DNA from: Cytophagales bacterium CG12_big_fil_rev_8_21_14_0_65_40_12
Lineage (GTDB): Bacteria > Bacteroidota > Bacteroidia > Cytophagales > Cyclobacteriaceae
DNA length: 64,000 bases
NCBI GenBank assembly: GCA_002786855.1
Contig: PCUU01000067.1
Coordinates: 108,872 to 172,871, forward strand
Direction of reading: 5' to 3'
A program made the translations under genes and the position numbers. Positions 29,078-38,021 of the stretch are shown piece by piece; positions within the stretch are counted from its first letter, which is position 1; each line of letters starts with the position of its first letter. The notes beneath the pieces are model-generated. The model was not told the origin of the DNA. It did not search any database and saw only the letters and a program-made list of their open reading frames with translations.

Positions 29078-30049
29078 TTAGCTGCTAACACCAGTAGTTC
29101 TATTCATTCGGTTTTACGTTTACTAATTTTTCAAATTGCATTCTTTCAAAAAAGTCAGCAAGTTTAAACTCTATTTTTGTCGAGTTAAAAATGTCCTTGA
29201 CTTTTTCTGCTTTGTCAGGGTGTATTATTTTACAATTTTTAAATTCAAAATTGTCAAGGAAACTGCCAAATCTATTTTTAAAAGTGTCTGAACTTATAAG
29301 TCCAGCTTCTTCAACTGTCCTGAATAGTTTTTTATATTTCTTTGTCAGCAAGTAATAATCAGCAGGAGGAAAAACTTTTGGTATGTGTTCTGTCCAAGTG
29401 CAGATTGTTACTATTTGTCCGTCCGACTTTCTTTTAAACAAGTAAAGTTTTGGCACATAATAGTTGTCGCCTAATTTTTCTTGTAATAATGACTTGTTGC
29501 GATTATAGTTATAAAAGTCGTTTGATTTCTCTAAAGGATAAAATTCAAGTCCGTATTCTTTAAAAAAGTTTGCGGAGTTCCTTGAATTTGTTTCCGACCA
29601 GTTTTCATAAAGTTCATTCTCTTTTGGTTTTAAAGGATTGTCTGGGTCGGTTGTTGATTGTGGGTTAAGGACAAATAAGTCAAGGTCTTTTATGAATTTG
29701 TCAACAAACTCAAATGCAAACTGCCCAAAAAAGTCAGGTCTCAAATAATTTAAGTTGAAAGTAAAATGAGTGTTGTCAAAGTCGGTAAAGTTTTCAAAAA
29801 GCTCAATACTTTCTTCATCTGTTTCAGGTTCATTTTGGTCAAATGAAAAATATGTTTCCGTATCTTCATTTTCAACGAACCATTGGGTATCGCTTTCACT
29901 TGTTGAAGTCAAGTTGTTGGTTAAATATTCAGCAATTTGACTTTCTGTCAAGTTGGAATTTTTTCGTTTGTAAAAATAGAGGTCGTAACTCATTGTCTGT
30001 TTGTTTTGTTTCTGTCGTTCTACTATTGGTGTTAGCTGTTAGCGCTAAC
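29077..30049. mobile_element. putative single-gene cassette bounded by inverted repeats
   Basis: The left boundary is GTTAGCTGCTAACACC (29077-29092). The right is GGTGTTAGC-TGTTAGC-GCTAAC (30028-30049), which is its reverse complement apart from a short internal repeat. The match continues inwards (ACCAGTAG against ACCAATAGTAG). The right end contains the perfect palindrome GTTAGCGCTAAC. The enclosed gene is clearly more AT-rich than its neighbours (18 G+C in the 60 bases from 29521). There is no transposase or integrase, so this would be a non-autonomous or integron-like cassette. Confidence 0.5.
29100..29993 (-). CDS. hypothetical protein of AT-rich cassette
   Basis: A 297-residue soluble protein beginning SYDLYFYKRKNSNLTESQI, an opening also seen in several small hypothetical families of Bacteroidota. 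The middle is acidic (FSFDQNEPETDEESIELFEN); the second half is basic and aromatic (KKYKKLFRTVEEAGLI). No catalytic motif or signal peptide is seen and I recognise no function. Base composition and the flanking inverted repeats point to horizontal transfer. It separates the GlcNAc kinase gene from the M20 peptidase gene. Confidence 0.75.
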   Translation of the reverse strand: MSYDLYFYKRKNSNLTESQIAEYLTNNLTSTSESDTQWFVENEDTETYFSFDQNEPETDEESIELFENFTDFDNTHFTFNLNYLRPDFFGQFAFEFVDKFIKDLDLFVLNPQSTTDPDNPLKPKENELYENWSETNSRNSANFFKEYGLEFYPLEKSNDFYNYNRNKSLLQEKLGDNYYVPKLYLFKRKSDGQIVTICTWTEHIPKVFPPADYYLLTKKYKKLFRTVEEAGLISSDTFKNRFGSFLDNFEFKNCKIIHPDKAEKVKDIFNSTKIEFKLADFFERMQFEKLVNVKPNE

Positions 30050-30116
30050 TTTCTTTGAGAAAACGTATTCCCTTTTCCCTGATTCACCGATCAACTGATT
30101 TACCATTCTCTGGCGG

Positions 30117-31667
30117 CTAAAAATCAGAGTTCAAGATTGCTAGCACACTTTTAATCCCATTTCTGTAATGGCCTAAGCGAAGGTTTTCATTCGGACTGTG
30201 CTGACCGTTGTCTGGATTGACTAAAGGCACCAATACCGCTGGGATTTTTAATTCTTGTACGAAGAAAGCAATCGGTACGGAACCACCTGCCAAACGGATT
30301 CTTGCTACTTCTGAATTATGCGCCTTGCTTAAGGTTTCGTACAACCATAATCCTGTTGAAGAAATCACTGGCGTATAAAAGGCCTTCCACATGGCACCTG
30401 CATCATGGTCGAAGCGAATGATTTTTCCATGGGCCAATCGTTCTTCTTCTGTAGGCTCTCTTTTTTCAATGATGTAATAACCTGCGTCTTTGATATGCCT
30501 TTTCACCAATGCCACCAAACGCGCTCCATCTGATTCAGGGACTAGGCGAATATCCATTGTGGCTACCGCTTTATCAGGAACAATGGTCCGAGCTTCATCG
30601 CCCACCCAACCTGATTGCAATCCACGGATATTCAACGATGGAAATTGCATGGCCTCTTGATAATTCAAGCCTACTTTATCTGTAGAGGCAATCCCAACCC
30701 TTTTTTTAATCTGCTCTTGATCATCTGGTACTGCCTTTAAAATGGCCTGAATAGCGGGAGTTAGTTCAATGCCATCATAAAATCCTGTAATGGTCACTCT
30801 GCCTTCATCATCTTTCATCGAAGCCAAAAGCTTGGACAAGCGCAAAGCAGGATTAGGAGCGTAATTCCCAAAATGACCACTGTGCTGAGGCGTTCTTGGT
30901 CCATATACGGTCAATTCGATTTCGGCAATTCCCCTTGTACCGAAAACCAAGGTTGGTCGGTTGGAGTCATGCACTGGCCCATCTAAAATCACCATACGAT
31001 CGGCAGAGAGTTGCTGGCTGTAAGTTTTCACTGCCCCAGGTAAGCCAATAGAACCTTGCTCTTCCTCAGGATCAAGAATGACCTTGACATTATAATTCAG
31101 CTCCTGTTCTCTTTCGGCCATAATATCCATGGCCTGCAAAAACATAATGATGGGTGATTTATCATCCGATGCCGAACGGGCAAAAATCCTCCACTCGTCA
31201 TCAAAATCATCTTCTGCCAAATCCCAATCAATAATTTCCCACCCGATGCCATCCGCTTTTCTTCGTTTTAATACAGGTTTATAAGCATCTGGCTGTTCCC
31301 ATTTACTTGGGTCAATGGGCTGGCCGTCAAAGTGCATATAGAAAAGCACGGTATTTTCTGCTCCTTCTACCTTTTTTTCGGCCAAAAGCGCTGTACGAGA
31401 AATTGTGGGTAATTCGGTAGTTGTAAATCCCCTTTTCTTAAAGGCCTTGGTCAGATAATTCAGGTTATTTCTTACATGTTCATCAATCAGGGCATTGTTC
31501 GGGATGCTTAGAAAATCCCTCAATTCTCCATTCAGTGAACTGACCGCTTTTGCCTTGCTCAGGGCTTCCAAATCCGCATTAGTGATTTTTTGAGCCGAAA
31601 GAGGTAAAGCAATAAGGCCAATAACGAAAGTCAATATGAGAAAGCGAACTGGGGAAATGTTAGTCAT
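30117..31667 (-). CDS. secreted M20 family metallopeptidase
   Basis: The 516-residue protein has a signal peptide (FLILTFVIGLIALPLSAQ) and the M20 di-zinc peptidase signatures in order: VLFYMHFDGQP (first His/Asp), RSASDDKSPIIMFLQAMD (bridging Asp), DPEEEQGSIGLPG (catalytic and ligand Glu) and VNPDNGQHSPNENLRLGHY (last His). It is expected to cleave di- or small peptides, possibly cell-wall or nutrient-derived, in the periplasm. It is divergent from murQ with 39 bp between starts. Confidence 0.92.
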   Translation of the reverse strand: MTNISPVRFLILTFVIGLIALPLSAQKITNADLEALSKAKAVSSLNGELRDFLSIPNNALIDEHVRNNLNYLTKAFKKRGFTTTELPTISRTALLAEKKVEGAENTVLFYMHFDGQPIDPSKWEQPDAYKPVLKRRKADGIGWEIIDWDLAEDDFDDEWRIFARSASDDKSPIIMFLQAMDIMAEREQELNYNVKVILDPEEEQGSIGLPGAVKTYSQQLSADRMVILDGPVHDSNRPTLVFGTRGIAEIELTVYGPRTPQHSGHFGNYAPNPALRLSKLLASMKDDEGRVTITGFYDGIELTPAIQAILKAVPDDQEQIKKRVGIASTDKVGLNYQEAMQFPSLNIRGLQSGWVGDEARTIVPDKAVATMDIRLVPESDGARLVALVKRHIKDAGYYIIEKREPTEEERLAHGKIIRFDHDAGAMWKAFYTPVISSTGLWLYETLSKAHNSEVARIRLAGGSVPIAFFVQELKIPAVLVPLVNPDNGQHSPNENLRLGHYRNGIKSVLAILNSDF

Positions 31668-31706
31668 AAAGTGTAAGTTTGAATCGAAGATAAAACTTTT
31701 CAGTCA

Positions 31707-32519
31707 ATGGAGATTAACGTTACCGAATCTGAATCAATATACAATGCACTAGAGTCAATGACTGTGGCCGATTTGCTTACCAATATCAATCGCGAAGACC
31801 AAACTGTGTCCTTGGCGGTGCAAAAGGTCATTCCTCAAATTGAAGCTTTGGTAGCACAGATTGTGCCCCGGATGCAAAAAGGCGGAAGACTCTTTTACAT
31901 TGGGGCAGGCACAAGTGGAAGATTAGGAGTTGTGGACGCCTCGGAATGCCCTCCCACCTTTGGAGTAGAACACGGAGTGGTAGTGGGCATAATTGCAGGT
32001 GGAGACAGTGCCATTCGAAAGGCGGTGGAATTTGCCGAAGATGATACTGACCAAGCTTGGAAAGATTTGCAAGAGCATATGGTCAATCACAAGGATACGG
32101 TGGTTGGTATTGCGGCTTCTGGAAGAACGCCTTATGTGATTGGCGGAATAAAAAAGGCAAAAGAAAATGGCCTTTTGACAGGCTGTATTAGCTGCAACCC
32201 AGACAGTCCATTGGCTTGGGAAGCTGAATTCCCTGTTGAGCCTGTTGTTGGGCCTGAGTTCATCACAGGAAGCACCCGAATGAAAGCCGGGACAGCACAA
32301 AAGCTGGTTTTGAATATGATTTCAACTTCAGTAATGATTCAATTGGGCAAAGTACAAGGCAATAAAATGGTAGACATGCAGCTCTCAAATAATAAACTGG
32401 TAGATAGAGGAGCTAAAATGATCATGGAAATCCTTCAAGTCGATAAAAATACCGCTGAAACACTCCTTAAAACACATGGTTCGGTAAGGAAAGTGGTTGA
32501 TTTTGTGAAGGGAAGTTAG
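31707..32519 (+). CDS. murQ: N-acetylmuramic acid 6-phosphate etherase
   Basis: It cleaves the lactyl ether of MurNAc-6-phosphate, giving GlcNAc-6-phosphate for murein recycling. The 270-residue SIS-fold protein has the MurQ signatures FYIGAGTSGRLGVVDASECP, VVGIAASGRTPYV, GPEFITGSTRMKAGTAQK and the C-terminal QLSNNKLVDRGAKMI. The presence of a nearby GlcNAc-type kinase and exported peptidase fits a sugar-recycling neighbourhood. It is convergent with glycerate kinase, 32 bp apart. Confidence 0.95.
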   Translation: MEINVTESESIYNALESMTVADLLTNINREDQTVSLAVQKVIPQIEALVAQIVPRMQKGGRLFYIGAGTSGRLGVVDASECPPTFGVEHGVVVGIIAGGDSAIRKAVEFAEDDTDQAWKDLQEHMVNHKDTVVGIAASGRTPYVIGGIKKAKENGLLTGCISCNPDSPLAWEAEFPVEPVVGPEFITGSTRMKAGTAQKLVLNMISTSVMIQLGKVQGNKMVDMQLSNNKLVDRGAKMIMEILQVDKNTAETLLKTHGSVRKVVDFVKGS

Positions 32520-32551
32520 TTGGTATTGGGTATTGGGTCAAAAAATGTGTT

Positions 32552-33667
32552 TCAGTAGTTGGGTTTAATATTTCGAGCCAATTCTTGTCCCATTTGGCGC
32601 AAGTAGAAAGCTGCGTTTTGCATGGCTTCTTGATTGTTTTGAGTTCGGGATCTGATGTCCAAAACTGAAATAGCATTAAAATTATTTAGAGCCAATTCAG
32701 CCTCTTCCTTTCTTCCACAACAAATGGCCAGAGGAATATTTTTTGCCTTAGCGCCATTCGCCACGCCAGAAACTACTTTGCCTTCAAGCGTTTGTCCATC
32801 CAATTTTCCTTCTCCTGTGATCACAAGGTCGACATCAGCTAAATGAGTGTCTAAATCTCTTAATGCCAAAATCGCTTCAATTCCAGACATCAATTTGGCA
32901 TTTAAGAAAGTCATGGCACCGTAGCCCAAACCACCAGCCGCCCCTGCTCCTTCCTTCATTTCGAAACCATTATTCAAGGTTTTTGCTAAATGCCTTAATC
33001 CATGATCAATTCGTTCTACAGCGTCTGGACTTGCGCCTTTTTGCGGCCCGTAAACAAAAGCTGCCCCATTTTTCCCAAAAAGTGGATTCTTCACATCCGA
33101 CCAAACAGTAAACTCAACTTGGTTTAAACGTGGATGAATTCTAGAAAAATCCATTCCTTCAATCGAAGCTAAAGCGGCTGCATTGGGCGTAAATGGAAGG
33201 TCATTAATAGTTTTAAAATGGTATCCCAAAGCTGCGGCCATTCCAATACCAGCCTCGCTCGTGGCACTTCCTCCAATGAGCAAGACTATCTTTTTCACTC
33301 CTTTATCAAGGGCATTTGCAATCATTTCGCCCGTTCCATAAGTCGAAGTTAAGAGTGGATTTCTTTCTTCTGCATTTAATAATTGAAGGCCAGAAGCCTT
33401 CGCCATTTCGATATAAGCCGTATCGCGATCAGAGAGATAATAGGTTGAGATTGGCCTCATCAAAGGATCATTTACTTGGACCTCAATTCGTTTTAAGTTG
33501 AAGCTTTGTTCCAATAAATCTAGAGTGCCTTCGCCTCCATCCGCCAAGGGAAGTTTAATTACTTCAATATTGCTATCTATGTCGTGGATACCTGCTTGAA
33601 GTGCATTGCACACTTCCATAGCTGTCAGTGACCCTTTGAATTTATCTGGGGCGATAAGGATTTTCAT
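32552..33667 (-). CDS. glxK: glycerate kinase (type II, GarK/GlxK family)
   Basis: The 371-residue enzyme phosphorylates D-glycerate with ATP. Family signatures are MKILIAPDKFKGSLTA at the N-terminus, LPLADGGEGTLD, YGTGEMIANALDKG, GGSATSEAGIGMAAALGY and VITGEGKLDGQT. The start at 33667 is clear because the in-frame stretch before it is hydrophobic and unrelated to the family. It appears to be transcribed alone; the pathway it serves (glyoxylate, serine or sugar-acid use) cannot be read from neighbours. Confidence 0.94.
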   Translation of the reverse strand: MKILIAPDKFKGSLTAMEVCNALQAGIHDIDSNIEVIKLPLADGGEGTLDLLEQSFNLKRIEVQVNDPLMRPISTYYLSDRDTAYIEMAKASGLQLLNAEERNPLLTSTYGTGEMIANALDKGVKKIVLLIGGSATSEAGIGMAAALGYHFKTINDLPFTPNAAALASIEGMDFSRIHPRLNQVEFTVWSDVKNPLFGKNGAAFVYGPQKGASPDAVERIDHGLRHLAKTLNNGFEMKEGAGAAGGLGYGAMTFLNAKLMSGIEAILALRDLDTHLADVDLVITGEGKLDGQTLEGKVVSGVANGAKAKNIPLAICCGRKEEAELALNNFNAISVLDIRSRTQNNQEAMQNAAFYLRQMGQELARNIKPNY

Positions 33668-33700
33668 TAGACCTAAATTGGGCAGAACAATGACCAAAAA

Positions 33701-33732
33701 CAAATAAAACCAAGACCATATGCCTTGGTTTA
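33701..33732 (-). terminator. terminator of the GyrI-like gene
   Basis: Stem AAACCAAG / CTTGGTTT with a 9-nt loop is followed on the minus strand by TTTATTTG. Confidence 0.6.
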
Positions 33733-33768
33733 TCATGATTTAAGAACAGTGTTGTTTTGAATCTTAGT

Positions 33769-34374
33769 TTATTTCACAGCATATCTAATAATCGTTCTTA
33801 GTTTTTCTTTTGATACTTTTCTTGGGTCGGAAAGATAGATTTCGTGATGACGACCATTGATTTGAAGACCTTCATTTTCCATGAATTTTTCAATTTTAGC
33901 AATTGATTCCTCCTCTTCGTCATAACCACCGATATGCAATACCTGCACTGATTTGCCTTCATGAAATGAAGTCAGCTTAACCCTGTGGTCGGCCTGAAGT
34001 TTAGCCTTCTCGATCAATACCTCGCTGGCAATTTTAACCTCGCCTTCACCCACAAAATCAGGCATACGAATTAGTATGTTCCAATGCCATTCTTCTTTTG
34101 GAGCTTCTTCGAATGGCAATTCGCCCTCTACCCACCAAAAAGCTTCCATTTTAGGCACAACGAAATCCATTTCTTCGGCTTTAAACATGAATTTGATTTG
34201 ATAGGCCATCGCATAAATCTCCTCGATGGCAGAAACAAAGAGCGCATCTTCTGGTGAAGAATTACCTTGAATCGAAAGGTAATTGCAAGGTTCTAGTTCC
34301 ACTAAGTTGGGTGTCAACGTAGCTGAATAATACTCTGGATAGGATTTGGTCAGGTTGAGTTTGGTCACAATCAT
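33769..34374 (-). CDS. GyrI-like small-molecule-binding domain protein
   Basis: A 201-residue soluble protein with the GyrI/AraC effector-binding architecture of two similar beta-alpha-beta units. CNYLSIQGNSSPEDALFVSA opens the first, VQVLHIGGYDEEEESIAKIE the second, and it ends NGRHHEIYLSDPRKVSKEKL. No DNA-binding domain is present. Stand-alone GyrI-like proteins bind or hydrolyse small toxic molecules. It is separated by a repeat array from the WYL regulator upstream, which may be functionally paired. Confidence 0.85.
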   Translation of the reverse strand: MIVTKLNLTKSYPEYYSATLTPNLVELEPCNYLSIQGNSSPEDALFVSAIEEIYAMAYQIKFMFKAEEMDFVVPKMEAFWWVEGELPFEEAPKEEWHWNILIRMPDFVGEGEVKIASEVLIEKAKLQADHRVKLTSFHEGKSVQVLHIGGYDEEEESIAKIEKFMENEGLQINGRHHEIYLSDPRKVSKEKLRTIIRYAVK

Positions 34375-34460
34375 CTCTTATTTTTTCTTCAAAATAAGTG
34401 AGGTCAAGTGACAACCCTATGTCAGTAGTATTTTCGGAAATTTGATTTTTTTCAATGTAG

Positions 34461-34727
34461 AAAACCTGTAAGGTTTGGATGGAAAGACAGCTCAATTCAA
34501 ATTATCATTTACAGCTTGAACGACCAAAACCTTGCAGGTTTGAAGTAGCATGAAAACCTGTAAGGTTTGAGTCTTTTAAACAGCAAAAGTCACATTACCA
34601 CCTGCTCTTCGAATGATCAAAACCTTGCAGGTTTGACGCAGCATGAAAACCTGTAAGGTTTGGATGGAAAGACAGCCCAATTTACATTGTGAACATCAGT
34701 TCGAATTACAGAAACCTGACTGGTTTG
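34461..34727. repeat. array of six AAACCT-N3-AGGTTT palindromes
   Basis: Six copies of a 15-bp interrupted palindrome lie in a gene-free 353-bp stretch. Copies 1, 3 and 5 (34461, 34553, 34646) read AAAACCTGTAAGGTTTG, copies 2 and 4 (34526, 34619) read AAAACCTTGCAGGTTTG, and copy 6 (34712) is degenerate. Longer units are also repeated: GGATGGAAAGACAGC follows copies 1 and 5, and AGCATGAAAACCTGTAAGG links the pairs. Each copy can form a 6-bp hairpin. Confidence 0.8.
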
Positions 34728-35690
34728 TTAGTGCGGGTGATCGCCATAATGACTTCTTAATTCCTCGATCCTTTCGAATACCATTGAATTGAGTTTTTTA
34801 GGGGAAATTATGGTGGTTGATTTGCCTAGCATCAACAACCAACGCGAAAAATAGCCCAAACCTGGCACTAAAAAGGTCATTTCAATACGATCGCCTTTTG
34901 CTTCTTCGCTTACAAAGCCCTGCGTGTACTTTTGCTCCGAAATAAACCGAGCGATGTCTTTATCTACGGAGATAACTACCTCTTCCAGCTCCGTGCCATG
35001 CATTAAGTCCGTAAAGAAATCTTTGAACTGAATATTTTCATCAACATTGAAATGCTGATCCAGTGATTCCAGCTTCACAATTCGATCTACCCTGAAATCT
35101 CTTGGTGCTTTTCTCAATCGACAATAAGCCAACAAATGCCAGCGGTTTCCATAAAAAATAAGCCCAATTGGCTCCACATCACGCATGGTGAAGTCATCAG
35201 TGTAATTGGCATAATATCGAAATCTCAATACCCGTCTGTCGATCAATGCCTGTTGAATCGTGGAAAGAAAATTATTCGGGAAGTCATCGCTTGGCATTGG
35301 CGCATAATGCCTCACTTCTATTTGAGATTCCAATTTCTCTAGTTCATCTTTACCCGCACTCTTCAATACCGACTTGATTTTGAACATGGCTTCTGTAAAG
35401 TGCTTTTTGATCGAGCTATCCGTTTGGCCTTCAATTAACTTGGCACCTAATACCATCGCGTTGGCCTCTTCTTGGCTGAACATTACAGGAGGCAAATGAT
35501 AACCCTCCATTATAAAATAACCTTTGCCAGCTTCGGCACCCAGCGGAATTCCAGCTTCTTCTAAGGCCCTCATATCTCTATATACCGTTCGAAGACTGAT
35601 CTCAAAATGATCGGCCACTTCTTGTGCGGTCACAATTTTTTTAGATTGAAGCTGAATAAGAATTGCGGTAAGTCGGTCGATACGATTCAT
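34728..35690 (-). CDS. YafY/WYL-type transcriptional regulator
   Basis: The 320-residue protein has an N-terminal HTH_11 domain (VTAQEVADHFEISLRTVYRD), the usual linker (EAGIPLGAEAGKGYFIMEGYHLPP) and a WYL domain (VLRFRYYANYTDD, GLIFYGNRWHLLAYCRLRKA, RDFRVDRIVKLE). WYL domains sense ligands, often nucleic acids or nucleotides. A stop codon adjoins the palindrome array. Confidence 0.92.
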   Translation of the reverse strand: MNRIDRLTAILIQLQSKKIVTAQEVADHFEISLRTVYRDMRALEEAGIPLGAEAGKGYFIMEGYHLPPVMFSQEEANAMVLGAKLIEGQTDSSIKKHFTEAMFKIKSVLKSAGKDELEKLESQIEVRHYAPMPSDDFPNNFLSTIQQALIDRRVLRFRYYANYTDDFTMRDVEPIGLIFYGNRWHLLAYCRLRKAPRDFRVDRIVKLESLDQHFNVDENIQFKDFFTDLMHGTELEEVVISVDKDIARFISEQKYTQGFVSEEAKGDRIEMTFLVPGLGYFSRWLLMLGKSTTIISPKKLNSMVFERIEELRSHYGDHPH

Positions 35691-35821
35691 GACACTGAAA
35701 AAATGAAATCTGACTTGAAGATAATTTGAATGAAGTATACCTGTCGCATTTTATGCATTTTTTTACGACCGATCAAAGGCAGTGAACCTTCAGCCAAAAA
35801 TTATCCTTATAATTGTCCCTG

Positions 35822-36400
35822 ATGATATTGAATCATATTTTATTCTTTGGCTGCTGGGTAGTTTTCTATTCCCTTCATAGCCTTTTGCTTTCAAATAAGG
35901 TAAAAGCCAAACAGCCCTTTGGCCCCAAAACTTACCGACTGATTTACAGTATTTTCTCCACACTGACTTTTGGATTTACACTATTACTAGGCGCAAGTAT
36001 TTATAGCGGTTTTGTACTACCACCCAACCAAACCACCTTTGCTATTGGTTTACTCATTGCCTCATTGGGTTTTTTTGTGATCAAGCGAGGTTTCAGAAAT
36101 TATAGTCTTAGGGTTTTTCTAGGCTTGAAAAAAGAAGACGCTTCGGAAACTGCTTTAAAGACGGACAAACTTCAAGGCAAAATTCGTCATCCCTTATACT
36201 CAGGTACTATTCTGATTTTCCTTGGCTATTTTATTTATAACCCTTTGCTCGTAAATCTTATCAGTTTGATTGCATTGCTGCTTTATCTCCCAATTGGTAT
36301 CTATTTCGAGGAGAAGAAATTGATCGAAATTCATGGCAAGTCCTATCTTAAATATAAAGAAGAAGTGCCTGCACTACTCCCCAAATTCCGACTGTTTTGA
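35822..36400 (+). CDS. isoprenylcysteine methyltransferase-like membrane protein
   Basis: A 192-residue, five-helix membrane protein. The C-terminal part matches the ICMT/PEMT/NnrU pattern: GKIRHPLYSGTILIFLGYF and then IYFEEKKLIEIHGKSYLKYK, the SAM-binding RHPxY and EExxL motifs of membrane methyltransferases. The substrate is unknown. The ATG at 35822 is preferred to a TTG nine bases earlier. It overlaps the next small gene by 4 bp. Confidence 0.8.
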   Translation: MILNHILFFGCWVVFYSLHSLLLSNKVKAKQPFGPKTYRLIYSIFSTLTFGFTLLLGASIYSGFVLPPNQTTFAIGLLIASLGFFVIKRGFRNYSLRVFLGLKKEDASETALKTDKLQGKIRHPLYSGTILIFLGYFIYNPLLVNLISLIALLLYLPIGIYFEEKKLIEIHGKSYLKYKEEVPALLPKFRLF

Positions 36401-36588
36401 ATACCAAGAAATTCATAAAAATAGCCTCAGTTGTAGCGATTTCAGGCTTTATTTTGGTGATCAGCATGTTGGTCTCCAAGTTCCTTATCAACCTTGAGCA
36501 ATCCACTCGCAATACCATAATGGTGATTGGATTTACGCTAATGCTTTTAGGTACGCTATGGAGGGTGGTTTTAGAAATGAATGAGTAA
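36397..36588 (+). CDS. small hypothetical membrane protein
   Basis: A 63-residue protein with two hydrophobic segments (IASVVAISGFILVISMLV and TIMVIGFTLMLLGTLWRVV). It starts at a TTG that overlaps the methyltransferase stop, typical of coupled translation, and so probably forms a two-gene operon. No family is recognised. It could be a small subunit or a membrane regulator. Confidence 0.5.
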   Translation: MNTKKFIKIASVVAISGFILVISMLVSKFLINLEQSTRNTIMVIGFTLMLLGTLWRVVLEMNE

Positions 36589-36589
36589 G

Positions 36590-36653
36590 TACTGAGGTAT
36601 TGGGGTGTTGAGGTTTTGAGGTGTTGGGGTGCTGAAGTATTGGGGTGTTGAAG
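36590..36653. repeat. 8-bp tandem microsatellite, eight units
   Basis: Eight consecutive 8-bp units with consensus TNTTGRGG (TACTGAGG, TATTGGGG, TGTTGAGG and so on) start just after the stop of the small membrane protein. No reading frame spans it usefully. Such degenerate G-rich arrays are replication-slippage products. Confidence 0.8.
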
Positions 36654-36782
36654 TGAAGATAAAACCAACCCGATGAACTCAGTACAACGCACGAAATACT
36701 AAGCCACTAACTTAACCTATTTGCCATTTTAACTGTTATTCAAACACTCAATACGCTCGGCACAAGACCCATTACCCAAAAA

Positions 36783-37355
36783 ATGCATACCATAGAACCC
36801 TTTTATAGATGGCTACAATACTACGATGTTGCCGAAGACCCGAACTCTCCTTTTGATGGTAAAATCTATAATGCTGAGTTATATTCAGAAACCATCTACG
36901 GTTATTACATCGATCCGCACTGGGATTTCATGGGTTCAGAAACACTGTATATTAAAGTGCTCTTTGCCGATTATGATCTTGGTTTTATCATCATAGAATT
37001 TATTGGCGAATGGAATGATGCCATCAATAACGACATCATGCATTTTAAACGCAATATCGTTGACCACTTCAATGGCTTAGGCATTAACAAATACCTATTG
37101 ATTGGAGAGAATATCTTGAATTTTCACGGCTCAGACGACAGTTATTATGAGGAGTGGTTCGAAGATATGGAAGAGGGCTGGATTTGTGGAATTAACTTCC
37201 GCGATTTCGTGATTGATGAAATGGCCAATTATAATATTGATAGCTATGTCAATTTTGGGGGCGAACTAGACACCTTCAATTGGCGAACTCTAGGGCCAAG
37301 GCAATTATTCGAAAAGATTCATTTGATTGTGAGCCGCAGAATTGACCTTCTTTGA
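36783..37355 (+). CDS. conserved hypothetical protein, acidic aromatic
   Basis: A 190-residue soluble protein rich in aromatic and acidic residues (FYRWLQYYDVAEDPNSPFDG, YYIDPHWDFMGSETLYIKVL, NFHGSDDSYYEEWFEDMEEG). It has no signal or membrane segment and I recognise no characterised family. Its 3' end overlaps the convergent sprT-like gene by 51 bp, so the last ~16 residues are encoded opposite the C-terminal codons of that gene. Confidence 0.72.
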   Translation: MHTIEPFYRWLQYYDVAEDPNSPFDGKIYNAELYSETIYGYYIDPHWDFMGSETLYIKVLFADYDLGFIIIEFIGEWNDAINNDIMHFKRNIVDHFNGLGINKYLLIGENILNFHGSDDSYYEEWFEDMEEGWICGINFRDFVIDEMANYNIDSYVNFGGELDTFNWRTLGPRQLFEKIHLIVSRRIDLL

Positions 37356-38021
37356 ACTCTTTTTCTTTACCAAAACAGCCTTCTGAGTGTCTTTTGGCGC
37401 TTGCTTTTTCTCAATTGGGTTGAATTCTACTTGGGCAATTTGAGGAATCAAGTAGCGCTTTCCGTTCTTCATGTCTAAGCATAAAGCCCTTGTCCTTTTT
37501 ATTTCCAGCTTTTTAAACTTGCGTTTCCGCAACAAAAATTCAGCCTCCATAGGCACCTGATCAAGCGTGAACGCAGGTGCAGCTGATTCATCATATTGGG
37601 CCAAAACTTTGACCAATTTATGATCTGCCGAAGTGCTTGCTTTAGGATTTTTCATGTGCTTGGCCAATATCCTCAGTACATCATCTGGGAAAATATCAGT
37701 ATTGAGTAATGGCAACATCAACTCTCTAAATTTGCCTTTCCACTCATCGCCATGAGGCAACTGGCGCGACCTCGGTTTGTGTACCACCCGATGGGCCACT
37801 TCATGTACATAAGTAATTAAAAACTGATAGGGATTTAGGTCTCCGTTAACAGTAACTGTATGAGATTGGTCGCGAGGACTATAACGATAGTCGCCTAATT
37901 TAGAAAGCCTTTTTTGAGTAACTGTAAAATGAAAAGGATACTGCTTTGCCAAGTCAAGGCAATAATCTACACCTCGCTCTGGCATCCTTCTTGATAAAAT
38001 TTCTCTTAAACCATTTTCCAT
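37305..38021 (-). CDS. SprT-like zinc metalloprotease
   Basis: A 238-residue protein with the SprT zinc motif YVHEVAHRVVH (H73, E74, H77) and the following SRQLPHGDEWKGKFRELM, where the third ligand lies. The lysine-rich tail ending AAHNQMNLFE may bind nucleic acid. Eukaryotic SprT/Spartan cleaves DNA-protein crosslinks; bacterial roles are mostly unknown. The start at 38021 shares a CATG with the divergent lipoprotein gene. An ATG at 37985 (MPERGVDYC) is an alternative. Confidence 0.85.
   Translation of the reverse strand: MENGLREILSRRMPERGVDYCLDLAKQYPFHFTVTQKRLSKLGDYRYSPRDQSHTVTVNGDLNPYQFLITYVHEVAHRVVHKPRSRQLPHGDEWKGKFRELMLPLLNTDIFPDDVLRILAKHMKNPKASTSADHKLVKVLAQYDESAAPAFTLDQVPMEAEFLLRKRKFKKLEIKRTRALCLDMKNGKRYLIPQIAQVEFNPIEKKQAPKDTQKAVLVKKKSSKKVNSAAHNQMNLFE

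Noticed and set aside
29077..30049. Standard integron attC sites
   Set aside because: The cores GTTAGC/GCTAAC do not satisfy GTTRRRY/RYYYAAC, and no integrase is in view, so only a general cassette is claimed.
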